64,000 bases of DNA, taken from NCBI GenBank assembly GCA_021234155.1, contig JAJEKV010000002.1, positions 27,769,299-27,833,298 on the forward strand. Direction: 5' to 3'. The notes below the pieces were generated by a model that was not told where the DNA came from, ran no database searches, and worked only from the letters and a program-made list of their open reading frames with translations. The first letter of the stretch is position 1; each line of letters opens with the position of its first letter. A program made the position numbers and the translations under genes. The stretch is from Isoetes taiwanensis. Its lineage: Eukaryota > Streptophyta > Lycopodiopsida > Isoetales > Isoetaceae. Shown here one piece after another: positions 34,300 to 45,115 of this stretch.

Positions 34300-34515
34300 G
34301 CACCAATCGGAGGATTAGATCCTCACTGTCTTGGTGTACGGTTGGGGAGATGTCTCCCACTATCCTGTACTTGGCAACCTCCATTTTTTCACTTTCATTT
34401 TATGGGGTCGGAGAGGTTGGTGTCTGTTGTTTAGAGGTAGGCACCAGCCGGTGGGCTATTTCCCACACTGTCCTGGTGTATGGTGGAGACGTCCGTCCCA
34501 CTGTCCCATAGCTTT
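34300..34515 (-). repeat. Two related 5' UTR monomers of LINE 1
   Basis: Segments at about 34303-34375 and 34441-34508 are alignable. Both contain a CACTGTC(T/C)TGGTGTA block, TGGGAGACAT/GACGTC on the minus strand and a CCG(A/G)xTGGTGC block. They lie just upstream of ORF1, as promoter monomers do in some L1 elements. The function is inferred. Confidence 0.45.
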
Positions 34516-34689
34516 GCCTCCCCCCATTTGCACCATCTACTCCTATTACCCTTGTTTATTCGTCTTCGTTCCTCCTTTGCGGTTGTTGTACCTACACTCA
34601 CGTACAGCATATATACCTTTCTACTACATATTTTCTATTTGTCCTACCTTTACCTGTATCTTTTAGTGCTCCGCTGTAGTTAAAAGTCC

Positions 34690-34718
34690 TTTTTTTTTTT
34701 TTTTTTTTTTTTTTTTTC
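34690..34718 (-). repeat. Poly(A) tract (minus strand)
   Basis: A run of about 29 T on the plus strand. On the minus strand it is a poly(A) tract that follows the Cys-rich ORF and precedes the LINE 5' UTR. It may mark the 3' end of a separate retrocopy. A matching target duplication was not found. Confidence 0.6.
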
Positions 34719-35606
34719 TCAGTTTACACATGCGTCCCTTTTCTATACCTAACGTTTCCTTTATCCTGCATATGTTCGATTCCTTACCGATCCCTCAGAT
34801 TAGATTTTTCTTGTATCCGTAAAATGATGTATTTTATTTTATTGCGAATTACCTGGTCTTTTTTAGAAAAATACCTTCTAAATTGCCGGGTTTAGCAATT
34901 AATTTACAGAATTTTAACCGTAAACGTAAATTTCCGGCATATAACTTGGAGACCGGATTTTAGCCGCTTTTAACTGGAAGTTCTGTGGAGAGACCCCTTA
35001 TTTGGGCCCTGCTCATGTACTTTCCATGCCGTACACTATATTAATATTTTTACTTATTTATATTTTTATTCACTTATTACTTTATTCATTTATTAAGCGT
35101 ATTCGCCACCCGCCTAAGATGTTGCGCCATCCTTTATCCATCCTATATGTTTTTCGTCCATATTTCCTGTAAGTTGTTCTATGTATCCCCTTTATTTCAT
35201 ATAGCCACCCTTTACTCCCGTCTGTGTTATGTATTTACTTTTCTGTTCCGTATATGTAACAAGATTGCTTCCATTCATTTCCAAAACCTTGCCTTACATT
35301 CTTACAAAATTTTTACAAAATTTTAAAGCAGTATCAATTCTGCTTTTATCCTATGATCACTTCTGTTCGGTGTATCTCCCTTCTTTCTAAATTTCCTCTG
35401 TTTTTCCCCATATATAACCCGTCATGCAGTCTGTAGCTGTTCACCCAGTAATACCTTTTTCTTTGAACTAAAACTAATCCTAAGACTATTTGCGATCTGA
35501 GTTTAAACATAAAGAAGCAGTTAAAACTTAGAAAACCAGCGGCTGGGACTGTAACCAACTATTCCTGCTGCTGTACCCGTATCATGCCCTTTTTGTGTAG
35601 CACAGG

Positions 35607-36140
35607 TTAGTTTTTCTTCATTGTTGCCGATGTCTCCCCCATAATCCTTTTTTCTACATTCCTGGCCATAAGAGCCCTACAAAGATATCCCGTTGGGTTT
35701 TTTTCAGCGCAATTGATGCATACCTTACCAAAATCCGTGATAATCAGGTCATGCTGATAACTTGTTGATTTCTGCATTTCCCCTTCCATCTGCAGCCGGT
35801 TGAAGCATCGGAGAACCCTCAGCCTATCCGCTTTCCTGGTTTCATCATCCCTGTCCGCCAAGACCCCCATAACTTCCAGCAATTTCAGGTTGTATCCCAT
35901 ATCTTTCATGGTCTGCATGTGATGTACCCGATCACAGAATAGACAGTGCACCCGCCCGCAGCTTATACACGACCCCAACCCTTTTTCCAGGCACTTGCAG
36001 TTATCCTCGCATATGCACCATGGTCCGAGCTCCTCAAGCTCAGGGTTCCATGGCAATGTAACGTTGCCGGGAGCTCCAGATCTTCGGCGCTTTCGTGGAG
36101 TGGCCCCATCCTGTTCCACAACTTTCTTGCCTTTGTCCAT
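35607..36140 (-). CDS. Cysteine-rich ORF beside LINE 1, unknown family
   Basis: An intact 177-codon frame. It opens with a basic stretch containing RKRRRS, a possible nuclear signal. About residues 40-75 hold a dense Cys/His cluster (CICEDNCKC, SCISCGRVHCLFCDRVHH) and residues near 145-160 hold CINCAEKNPTGYLC. The pattern could bind two or more zinc ions. The middle is helical and charged. The frame is intronless, lies in the same orientation as the LINE ORFs, and is followed about 0.9 kb later by a poly(A) tract. It is either an extra LINE ORF or a retroposed gene. I do not recognise the family, and there are no breaks. Confidence 0.55.
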   Translation of the reverse strand: MDKGKKVVEQDGATPRKRRRSGAPGNVTLPWNPELEELGPWCICEDNCKCLEKGLGSCISCGRVHCLFCDRVHHMQTMKDMGYNLKLLEVMGVLADRDDETRKADRLRVLRCFNRLQMEGEMQKSTSYQHDLIITDFGKVCINCAEKNPTGYLCRALMARNVEKRIMGETSATMKKN

Positions 36141-37372
36141 GCGGATGTTCGGTGCTGCACCCTTATCTATCTTCTAGAGCTAAGAAATTAAACTACCGGA
36201 ATCCTCCAGGCGCTTCCTTCTCCGCTCGGAGTTTTAGCTTCTGTTGCTTTTTATAGACGTATGTGCAATTAGGGTTTAGTGAAATTCCCGCCATCTTCTC
36301 GGACACGCTGTAGTCTTACGACCGGTCCCGTCCGCAGAGTTCAATTAATTTCGTAATTAAGCACCACCGGTATATTCTGTTTATATGTGGAATATCCTTT
36401 GCTCTCACGTATTTTCGTACTATCCCTCCCGTCCATCTTTAATATCTGTCTTATCTTTCCATATTTTCTTTTATTATTATTTATTATTATTATTGTTATT
36501 TTCTTAAATATAAATCTATTCTGTAGATATGCCGTGAGTTATTAATGCCGTGTACGTGCCCTTCTACTTTATATTCCTGCACCACTGTCCTATCACATCA
36601 TACTGCCATAAGTTAATCCCTATTGGAATTTCTGAATTTCTACCCCATGTTACGTTGGTTATTGACATGTATGTATATTTGCATTCTTTTCCATACGTGT
36701 CGTCCACAACTTGTTATGCCTCCCTTACATGTCCTTCTGCCTTACGTGCCTTCCTTCAATGCCCCTTTTCTAGTCTAGTCATCCTATGTGAGTGACCACG
36801 TAGTGCCGGGTAGGTCCAGTTGGTAGTCGTATACCTCCCTAGGGTTTTCTAGTCCTGCTCTGCGTACAGTACCTATCCTAATTCACCGATTCGAATTTTT
36901 GAATTTTTCACGACCGTTGGGTATCCGTTGGCGAATATGCTTCCGTTCTCCAACCCGGCCCGACCTATAGCTATGCTAGATATGGTGTGTCGATTGGTAT
37001 CCTTCCTGCTTCTGTTCTATAAACCTCGTCCCCTAAAAAGACTAAGACTAACACACTAAAACTCCCGGTTGCCGCAGCTTTTACGGATCCGGCAACAATT
37101 CTTTAACATTTTTAATCAAAGCAAGTAACTATTTGGATTCCCGATTACCATTGACTAATTCCGGTGGCCTAATTATACTTATACTGTTGAAAAACACGAA
37201 TTGGAACACAAATCACAGATCACTTTTTGCATAACGCTATCTCCCCCCCTCTTCCGCTTCCGCTTCCGCCATCGCCATCGCCATCGCTATGCCTTTTTGG
37301 GCCAGCCAATACGCCCGCAACGTTCCTAAGGTTAATGAATTATAGAATAAATGAATGTTCCTACTGTTAATG
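36141..37372. other. 5' part of the LINE block, no further gene
   Basis: Non-coding sequence with pyrimidine-rich plus strand, an ATT microsatellite near 36470-36500 and a CGCCATCGCCATCG microsatellite near 37265-37290. It would be the upstream region or 5' UTR of the Cys-rich ORF. Confidence 0.4.
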
Positions 37373-38786
37373 AATAAATGGATTTATAGAATAAAAACAA
37401 ATGCTGATGGATCAAAAAGATATAAAGCTAGGTTGGTTGCTCAGGGTTTTTCTCAAAAAAAGGGAATTGATTATGAAGAAACATACTGTCAAATTAACAA
37501 GTGTAAGACTTGTATTAGCAGTAGCAAATGCTCTCAAACTTGATGTACACCATATGGATGTGAAAACTGCATTTCTGAATGCCAGCTTACAAGAAGAGAT
37601 CTATATGAAGCAAGCTCCAGGCTTTGAAACAGGTACTGGCATGGTTTGGAAATTAAAACGAGTGGTGTATGGTCTAAGACAAGCGCCTAGAGAATGGTAC
37701 AAATGCATGGATAAGTATCTGAGAGAACAAGAATTTGAAAAACTTAAAAATGATGGAAATCTTTACATGCTCAAAGAGGGAGATAAATTTTGTATTATTT
37801 CTCTGTATGTAGATGATTGTGTGATGGTTTCAAATTGCATGAAACATCTAGATAGATGCAAAGATATTTTGAAGAAAAGATTTAAAATGACAGATCTTGG
37901 AGAACTGAAACAGTTTCTGGGTATTGAGATGAATAGAGATAAGGAAAATAAAATACTCAGACTTAGTCAGACAAGAAACATTGAAAATATGATAAAAAGG
38001 TTTGGATCAGAAAATGCAAACGCAGTGAGTACTCCACTTGTAGCAGGTTATAAAATTTCAACAGCTTTATGTCCATCATCAGAACATGAGAAAAGGGAAA
38101 TGGAAAACATTCCATACAGGGAACTCATAGGATGTCTGCTATATGTTGCTAATAGTACACGTCCAGATATTGCTTTTGCAGTAAATCTATTAAGCAGATA
38201 TAACAACAATCCAGGCAGAGGATATTGGATTGCAGCCAAAAGGATCTTAAGATATTTAAAGGGCACTAAAGATCATGGAATCACTTTTAATTCTGATAAT
38301 TTGGTCTTATTTGCATATTCAGATGCAGATTGGGCAGGAGATCTAGATGCTAGAAGATCTACATCTGGCTATACCTTGGTACTTGCAGGAGGTTTGATAT
38401 CATGGAGAAGTAAAAAACAATCATCTATTGCAATGTCCTCTGCAGAAGCTGAATACTCGGCAGCGTCTTCAGCAGCTAAAGAAATTGCATGGGTAAGAAG
38501 ACTATTAACTGAAGTAGGTATACCTCAGCCAAATCCGACTGTGCTGTTAACGGATAGTCTAAGTTGTATTGCTATAGCAAAGAATCCTGTGCATCATGAA
38601 AGAACCAAACATATAGAATTACATATTCATTTCATAAGGTATCTTATTGCGAAAAATGAGCTAGTTATGCAATATGTGGAGACCTCATATCAAGCAGCAG
38701 ACTTGTTTACCAAGGCAATGACAGAACGTAAGCTTAACTTATTCAAAGAAATTCTTGGAATATCTGGTGAAGGGGATACCGCATGA
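37373..38786 (+). pseudogene. Copia reverse transcriptase and RNase H
   Basis: Coding resumes with KWIYRIKTNADGSKRYKARL. One base is missing near 37487, after which the frame is open to the stop at 38784-38786. The RT shows MDVKTAFLNASL, VYGLRQAPREWY and the catalytic YVDD. Then come the connection (DLGELKQFLGIEM) and RNase H with SDADWAGD, SAEAEYSAAS and DSLSCIAIAKNP, ending in HIELHIHFIRYLI and ADLFTKAM. The content is normal for Copia. The purine tract GAAGGGGAAG and the 3' LTR follow directly. Confidence 0.9.
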
Positions 38787-38794
38787 AGGGGAAG
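38785..38794 (+). promoter_or_regulatory. Polypurine tract
   Basis: GAAGGGGAAG immediately before the 3' LTR, the usual primer position for plus-strand DNA synthesis. Confidence 0.75.
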
Positions 38795-39031
38795 TGTTAG
38801 ATTTATCATGCCATAGGCAATGGTATAAGATGCATTAATGGTTTATCTTGTTGGACACCTGTCATTTAATATGCATGTCAGTGGAAATAAACTACAAACG
38901 AGAAGATTGAAATTGAGAAGAGACACCAGAGAAAGTAGTTTCTGCTGATCAGACGGAGTTGGTGGACGAGATTGTGAAGGAGACAGAGTTTTGGCATACT
39001 TGGGTTCGAATCCCAAGCTCTGATTCTAAGA
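38795..39031 (+). repeat. 3' LTR of the Copia element
   Basis: 237 bp, starting TGTTAGATTTATC and ending TTCTAAGA. The B-box GGTTCGAATCC is at 39003-39013 and the A-box-like TGGTGGACGAG at 38960-38970. AGGAG follows at 39032-39036. Confidence 0.85.
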
Positions 39032-39036
39032 AGGAG

Positions 39037-39763
39037 AGCCCATGTGAGTAAGATGCCAAGAGGACCGTATATATGAGGTAATGTCGCCATGATATAAGCA
39101 CCTAAAGATCTTGTCACTATGGTAGAAAATGCAATCCATGTCATGGAATTTCAATAGAAAGAACATGAAAACCATAGAACATATTTGGACTACCCTTGAT
39201 AAGGGGCAATTCATTAAATTGAGGGTTAGCTTTATCATATTGAGGCATATTCTAGACAAATCTGGATAGTCAACGGTATCTGACGAGTAAAGTTTTTGGT
39301 GAAGAAGTCTGATAAAAAGTTCCCATGGGGAGTTTTTCAAACAATTGCCATTTTTTTTCTTCGACTGGTTAGAAATTGCTTAATTCTATTGAACTTTTAA
39401 TTCACATCAGATGAGATCTCAAGCATTGAGTCAGAAAGTCTCACAATTAGAAGAAAAAGCAAATATAAGATTATGTTAATTCCGGGGTGTCAATAGTGTC
39501 GACGCACCTTGGAACTTAGATCGGGGTGTAGTTTCCCGCAACGTGAAAAAAGGGAGACAACTGATTGAGCTGGGTAAAATCACTAGAATGTCAGATGAAA
39601 TCACTCTAATGTCGGATAAAATCGTTGGAATGCCGGGTGAAATCTTTGGAACGCTAGGTTGAATCAAGAATCCCCCGTATAGTGAAACATTCATGGAAAA
39701 GAGATGTGACACATGGCATATCATGATTTGCAGATAGAGTTGAATCGTTGGCACCTTATTTTT
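39037..39763. other. Intergenic, no feature supported
   Basis: AT-rich flank of the Copia insertion. A short motif near ATGTC(A/G)GATGAAATC is repeated about four times at 39588-39650. No gene is seen. Confidence 0.4.
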
Positions 39764-39882
39764 ACGTATACAAGAATGTCCCTTTAGGGGACATTTCGGC
39801 GTGGAAGCCACGCCGACGCTCGTCAGCGCGGAGGCGTGGCTGACTCGCCGGAGTGTCCCCTAAAGGGACGTTCTTGTAACGT
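39764..39882. mobile_element. Hairpin MITE, copy 2
   Basis: Arms built on AAGAATGTCCCTTTAGGGGA are perfectly inverted around a GC-rich centre (GCCACGCC/GGCGTGGC). The outer motifs ACGTATAC at left and GTAACGT at right match, in opposite orientation, those around the 7709-7826 hairpin. GTAACGTGAAGTT follows, as in the recombinase unit's right end. Confidence 0.65.
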
Positions 39883-40433
39883 GAAGTTGGGTTTTGTTGC
39901 AATTCTGACGTGGCAGTTTAAAAAGAAAATACTGTCATTTTTTTTTCTCTTTCCTTCTGGCTTCTTTTCCTTCCGGCTATGGCGTTGCCTTAGCCGCCGC
40001 GATGGCACTCATGTTCTTGGCGGTCTTTTAAGGTGTTTTTGCTGGCGCCTAAGCTATGTCATTGATTTTTCTTCACTTTTTCTGTATTTTTTCGATTAAC
40101 CTTGCATTTTATTGTTGTTTTTGCAAGATCGGCAAAGGGGTCGCCAAGAACTCGTGGTTTTCTGCATTTTTTTGTGTTTCCGACTTGTATAGACGCTGAT
40201 AATTCTGGATTCAGAAGGTTTTTGCTGGCGCTCGTATTTCTGTGGCATTCTAAGGTAAAATATGGTGCCTAGGACGGCTCTGACTCATTTTTTTTTTTTT
40301 TTTCTTCTACTAACTTTGGATTTTTACTCCTGTGTTTGCAAGATCAGCCAAAGATCGCCAAGAACTCGTGTTTTTCTTGATTTTTGCTGTATGCAGCTTG
40401 TAAAGACGCCTATAGTTCTGGATTCCAAAGTTT
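39883..40433 (+). repeat. Degraded relative of the recombinase unit's end, with internal duplication
   Basis: After GTAACGTGAAGTT, the order CTGTCA-poly(T)-CTTTCCTTCT resembles the reverse complement of 7640-7710. Two imperfect copies of a block with GCAAGATC, CGCCAAGAACTCGTG and TTCTGGATTC lie at about 40122-40236 and 40336-40433. No recombinase coding sequence is present. Confidence 0.35.
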
Positions 40434-40436
40434 TTT

Positions 40437-43400
40437 TGAAGAATAGAATAGAATAGAATATGATTTTATCGTCCACGGAGACCAACTGGCCTATGGGACC
40501 CAAGTACAAAGAGAGAGCAGCAGGCGTATTACTACCAGGATTAAAAAACCCCTGCCCCCGAAGGGTTTTCGGGGGAAAAACCTTAGTAGCAATAAGGATC
40601 TTTGACATACCGCATGATTATATACATGATCACAAGTACGGTGAGGTTAATGCCGGACGGGGGGCATAATCGAAGTCCGCAGTATCCATTACCTCCCGGA
40701 GGTATGATCCCAACAAGCCTACAGAGGCCGTGCTCAGTAGCTCATGCAAGGCCTGATGGGGCACAACTAACCGAGCATACCGAGCCCGGATATGCTCGTA
40801 CGCTGGACAGGCCTGGAGGGCGTGACTTTCATCCTCAATGGCCACGGTGGACAAAGATCGATGGACTCTATCCTCACGCGGCCCCGAATCCATCTCCCCT
40901 GTCTCAATGCGGAGGTGGTGCTTTTGTCGCGAATGGAAGAAATCACCTAGCGCTTTTTCATGGGTAGATGGGTGCGCAGGTAGTGGTGTGGGCCCCTCGT
41001 GAGCATGGGATTAACTTCTTTGTCGATAATTTGCCACCTTGACATGTGACGGGGCCTCTCAGATCCCAAAGCTTGGCCATGAAGCAAGCATCCAATCTTG
41101 CTTCAAGGCACAAGCGTTCCGCCGGTGTATGCTTTGGGTCCACATCGGTGTGCTCGCACATTCCATAGCGAGAACCACTGGGCTTGCTTGTCTTTCCAAA
41201 GAAGCTTTGAGTCATTGCGGGCCCATCGCCACCGCCAAAGCAAGGTTGGGCAGCCGGGCTTCATCCATAGCCACCACCTTACGGAAGTAAATAATGTGAC
41301 GTTCAAGTAGCAGCCCTCGTAATGGAAGGAAGCCCTTGTCTCTTGGAGCAAGATCGATATGGGACCGTGGATTTCACTCCCGGTGCGGGCCAAGAAAGCC
41401 TACGTACTGCTCTAGATCGTTCCAAGTGGTGAGGGATATCGGCCCCCACACTACGCCCCATAGAGGAGGACCGGTTCAACCAAGGCCCCCGAACAAGTGT
41501 GCCTGGTGACCCCATGCATACACTACGCCTTGGATCACTGTTGTTTTGCATTGCATACTGAGGGCTTTCGACTGCAGTGACCCGTAACGATGGATGCATC
41601 CCGGTGTGTGGTAGTAGAAAACTCAATGCCCAAATACTTATAAGATCGAGCCACCTCCACTACACGCCCCTGGTAAGTGAATGAGGGAAGACGTGGGTGC
41701 GGGATGATGGGACCAGCAGCACCCTTGTCTTGGTCAAGTTAACTCTCATGTCGGTGAATGGGCGTGAAGTGTCCAAAGCATCAGGTGGCGTTGCATGTCC
41801 TCGGGGGTATATGCGAGCATGTCAACATCATCGGCATATATGAGTTGCGGATTATGTGGTGCATCAACTGAAGCGCCTCCCAGGTGCTTTCGGCTAGCCA
41901 TTCTTCTAGCTGGTCAATGTACAAGCCGAAGAGTCGGGGATAGAGGGCAGCCACAGGCGCACCCCAATGCTACTAACAACGGGCTCCCCGGCGGTGTGGA
42001 GACTAACGGAGCAAGCCTGCATTATGATAGTGCGTATATAGCATTCGCAGTCGTAAGTCGGGGGTCCCTAGTCGTCTCAATGGTCCCACAACTTATCGAG
42101 GCAGCTTTGTGTCAAAAGCCTTTGCGAAATCCACAAAGCAACAAGATGCAGATTCTGGCGCCGATTCCGGCTATCCTCTATGAGTGTTCGCAGAGTGAAG
42201 ATATGGTCAATAGTAGAATGCCGGGCGGAAGCTTTGCCAAGGCGTCGAGCCCGCACTTCTCCATCCTCGCCCAAAGTGTCAATCGCTCAAGAATCCCGGC
42301 AAGCAACTTGGCAAAAGCGAACCGACCATAATGGTGCGATAGTTGGCGGGCTGTGGGGTCCCCCGCTTTGTATATGGGCACAACTCTACCGGTAGTCCGG
42401 TCGCGGGGAAGCCTTCTTGCAATGCCCTCGTTGAAGAGTCTTTGAGAACCGCACCATTGGGGCCCGCCCACTTGAGAAGCTTCTCACTTTGCATACCATC
42501 CAAATCTGGCTGCCTTCCGATTAGGCGTTGCAGGCCCATTATGACATCCCCTTCGGTAATGACCCGGTGCTAGGCCCTGCTCATGGAGGTATGCGGTGCC
42601 CGGCTTCCCATTGGGTCATACAAACCGCCGCAAGTATCTCATCTATTGTTAGGGGTAATATTTCCTGTGGGCTGTGCAGGCTTACTCAAGACCTTTCTCC
42701 AGAAGGCCCTAGGGTGGCGGTCTAGAAGACCAAACATCTGTTGTTGGTGCTCCGCAAGGTACCTGGCTTTCTTGGTCTTGAGGAAGGAGCGGTATTGACG
42801 GACGGCCTGCGGGCGAATGGTGGGGTCCAGCACTTGGCGGAGCCATCGTTTCAGCTCCCGACATTCGTCATCGAACAAGTGATTGCGGGGGAAGGTGGTT
42901 GCAGCCCCTGTGGATCGTCAAGAGCGGTCTCTCCCAAAGCATCTGTCCCCTACCCTCAGAAGGAGCTGGTTCAGCTGGGCCGTCTGTTGTTGAAGTGTGG
43001 GGAGTTGCAGCACTCCCGGCAGCTCATGCTCAAGCATCCTCGCATAGACCGCCCGCGATGATCATAGTCCGGCCTAAACCGTGGTACATGGGGTGTTGGG
43101 GCAATGGGTGCTTCGGTTGGCTGCCAATCTATGCACGCAGAAAGGGGCTGATGGTGAGTCTACTTCCTCGTCCCGACCACTGCCCCGACACCAAGCAGTG
43201 ATCAAGTGTAGGCATTGCTCGTCGCTAGCACGTAATCCACCACACCTGGTGCCGCCCCCACGTTCTCGTCTACAAGTGAAGCGGCTGGAGGGCTGACCCA
43301 CCGTAATGCCCGACCCATTGCAAATGACCGGTCAAAGATCTTGCCAAAGAAGCTTGGTGCCGCCATACCGCAGTGTCACACGGCTGTCATCGGCGCCCTT

Positions 43401-44530
43401 GGCCAAACCATCTCTGCGGGGTCCATTTGCAACACATCCTCGGCTAGAGGTGCGAATTTTAGGATGCCTTTCTGCCCTTGTGGCGCGATTGAAATCTCCA
43501 AGCAACATGACCTTGCCCAATTATGCATGCTGCTTTGTATGTCATCATATAGATCGACATAGGGCTCTGCACATCCCACATCAAGTGCGTGTGGTAAAAG
43601 TTGCTCTCGACATGTGGGAAGTAGCAAGCCACCACAAAAGAGGGCTGCCATCGCCGTTTCGCACTTTTCGTACCCACAGGTATCTGTTGTGCACATGCGC
43701 CTTACCGGGAGACCGATTGGGCCAAGGGCAATGCGGTAATAACACGCCAATTCCTCCGTGTCCTCGTTTCGGTGCACTCATTGAAGGCGGAGTAGCGCTG
43801 GTATCACGGCAAATCAGGTAGCTTTGTGACCGGCATGTTCCCATGTTTCCATGAGGAAGATAAGGTCCATGTCCATGGCGGCGGAATTGAGATGTCCCCT
43901 TACGCCATGGAAAGCCACGACAATTCCGGGATACCACTGAGGCATGATCCCTATTTAGTGGCATGCATCGCCACTTCAGGTCCGGTGGTGGTGGTGGTCC
44001 CAGGGGGAGCGGAAGATGTGGATGCTGTGTGGTTGGGGCCCCTCGAGAGGGGACTTCGAGGGGCGGAGTGCCCTGCATCCCCGTTTGGCTGCACGATTGG
44101 CAAGATCCTTCCCGGACCAGCCCCGCTGCCCCTCCATGTCTGCGGCAGTCCCTGACTTTGGCCAGCTCACGCCTTCGGTCTCTTCTTTGTCTTTGGGGTC
44201 AAGTCGGTCAACGTCTGCAGCCGTCCCCTTCAACTTCGGCGCCTACGACGGGATGGCCACCCGCCTCGCACGCTCTCAAGCGGTGAAGATGACCACCGGG
44301 GGCCATCGTGGCCCGAATTCCATGACGACTCGCCTTTCCAATGGTCACAGGTGCTGGGAACATCATCCGGTCCAAGATCTGTGTCTGGAGTCGGGAAGTG
44401 AGATGTTCTCCCGACTCCTCCGTCAGGCCTCGCACTACCACATTGCGGCTCCTGCGTCTCTGTTCCTGAAGTTCGGCGGGGGCCGCACCAGGTGTTGGTT
44501 GAGGTGGGTGAGGCATAGGCTGTAAGGTGA
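40437..44530 (-). mobile_element. Degraded LINE 2
   Basis: A GC-rich, minus-strand element of about 4.1 kb. It ends at the left in four GAATA units (a TATTC tail on its own strand). Protein pieces occur in the right order from right to left: ORF1-like, endonuclease, reverse transcriptase, C-terminal zinc motif. The right boundary is approximate. It is the second LINE with a TATTC tail in the window and is diverged from LINE 1. Confidence 0.7.
40630..43821 (-). pseudogene. LINE 2 ORF2 remnant
   Basis: Pieces in several frames. Near 43500-43650 are YFPHVESNFYHTH and MLLGDFNRATR, of which GDFN is an endonuclease motif. Near 42540-42180 is an RT segment (frames 42178-42471 and 42279-42539). At 40893-40630 is VAIEDESHALQACPAYEHIR, the His/Cys C-terminal region also found in LINE 1. 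Many frameshifts and stops; no continuous RT domain. It is not functional. Confidence 0.65.
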
Positions 44531-44583
44531 GCGCATGTTTTTTTTCTAATATGCTTATTCCGTTCTAATCTCATGTTTGACAT
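44208..44583 (-). pseudogene. LINE 2 ORF1 remnant
   Basis: The minus-strand frame at 44516-44208 holds RSRNVVVRGLTEESGEHL, which resembles the beginning of an ORF1 RRM (xxVRGLxExxxE). It lies upstream of the endonuclease pieces, where ORF1 is expected. The frame is open but its ends are not defined. Confidence 0.45.
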
Positions 44584-44676
44584 CTTGCAAGTTGTTCTTG
44601 CGACGTCTGGAAGTACATGTTCCTTTATGCAATTATTAGCTTAAGCATGGTTCATCTGTCAAGGTTAACTGGTTAT

Positions 44677-44951
44677 GGGTGAGAGCATGTTAGGGTGTGC
44701 CAAAAAAAGTATCTAAAAGGTAGTTTTTGAGTACTTTTTCTGCAGGTACCTAATTGATATTAAAAGTACTTAAATCAAAGCTAATAGTCAATATTTTTGC
44801 TTCATGATTGAGAGTAATAGAAGCATGATGTCTTAGAGCACTTTTCATATCACCCATTATCATGAGCATGAAGCAATATCACCATATGTGAGTACCCAGT
44901 GGATATTTTAGGTAGGTTCCAAAAGTGGTACACCCTAACATGCTTTAACCC
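44677..44951. mobile_element. MITE with GCATGTTAGGGTGT termini, copy 2
   Basis: The left end GGGTGAGAGCATGTTAGGG and the inverted right end CCCTAACATGCTTTAACCC match the 8361-8644 element. The subterminal TTCCAAAAGTGGTACACCC is also shared. The element is 275 bp and non-coding. No clear target duplication. Confidence 0.75.
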
Positions 44952-45115
44952 AAAATGGCATGGTTAAGTCTTTAGGAATGGAAGACATGCCGAGCTTTAA
45001 CCTTAATCTGAAGCACACAGTAGTTCTTGATGGGAGCAAAGCTTCTTTGAGCGACATTTCGAATCTTGTTTCTGATTCCTCAAAAGAAATCTTGTTTTTG
45101 AACCTTTTTTCACGT

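Larger units (their letters stand above)
28785..37372 (-). mobile_element. LINE-containing insertion splitting Copia RT
   Basis: The Copia codons for LVGN and KWIYRIK are separated by 8.6 kb. The block has, in minus orientation, a Cys-rich ORF, a poly(A) tract, LINE 5' UTR, ORF1, ORF2 and a terminal pentanucleotide tail at 28785-28875. At most AAT(A) is shared at the two junctions, so the target duplication is short or eroded. Near 37335-37375 the sequence TTAATGAAT/TAGAATAAA is partly duplicated, which looks like filler or a 5' junction rearrangement. The block may be one long LINE, or a LINE plus a separate poly(A) retrocopy inserted side by side. Confidence 0.8.
20271..39031 (+). mobile_element. 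Nested Ty1/Copia LTR retrotransposon
   Basis: Two LTRs (20271-20505 and 38795-39031), a 5 bp AGGAG duplication, a primer site TGGTATCAGAGCC at 20507-20519 and a purine tract before the 3' LTR define the element. The pol order is zinc knuckles, protease, integrase, reverse transcriptase, RNase H, which is the Copia order. The full span is 18.8 kb because a LINE-containing block at 28785-37372 interrupts pol. The 6.2 kb between the primer site and the zinc knuckles is unusually long for Copia. Frameshifts near 27930 and 37487 and the insertion make it non-functional. The LTRs differ by a 2 bp indel and a small number of substitutions, so the insertion looks fairly recent. Confidence 0.9.

Noticed and set aside
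34690-34718. Long T run as a Pol III terminator
   Set aside because: No Pol III-type gene precedes it on the plus strand. It fits better as a poly(A) tract of a minus-strand retrocopy.
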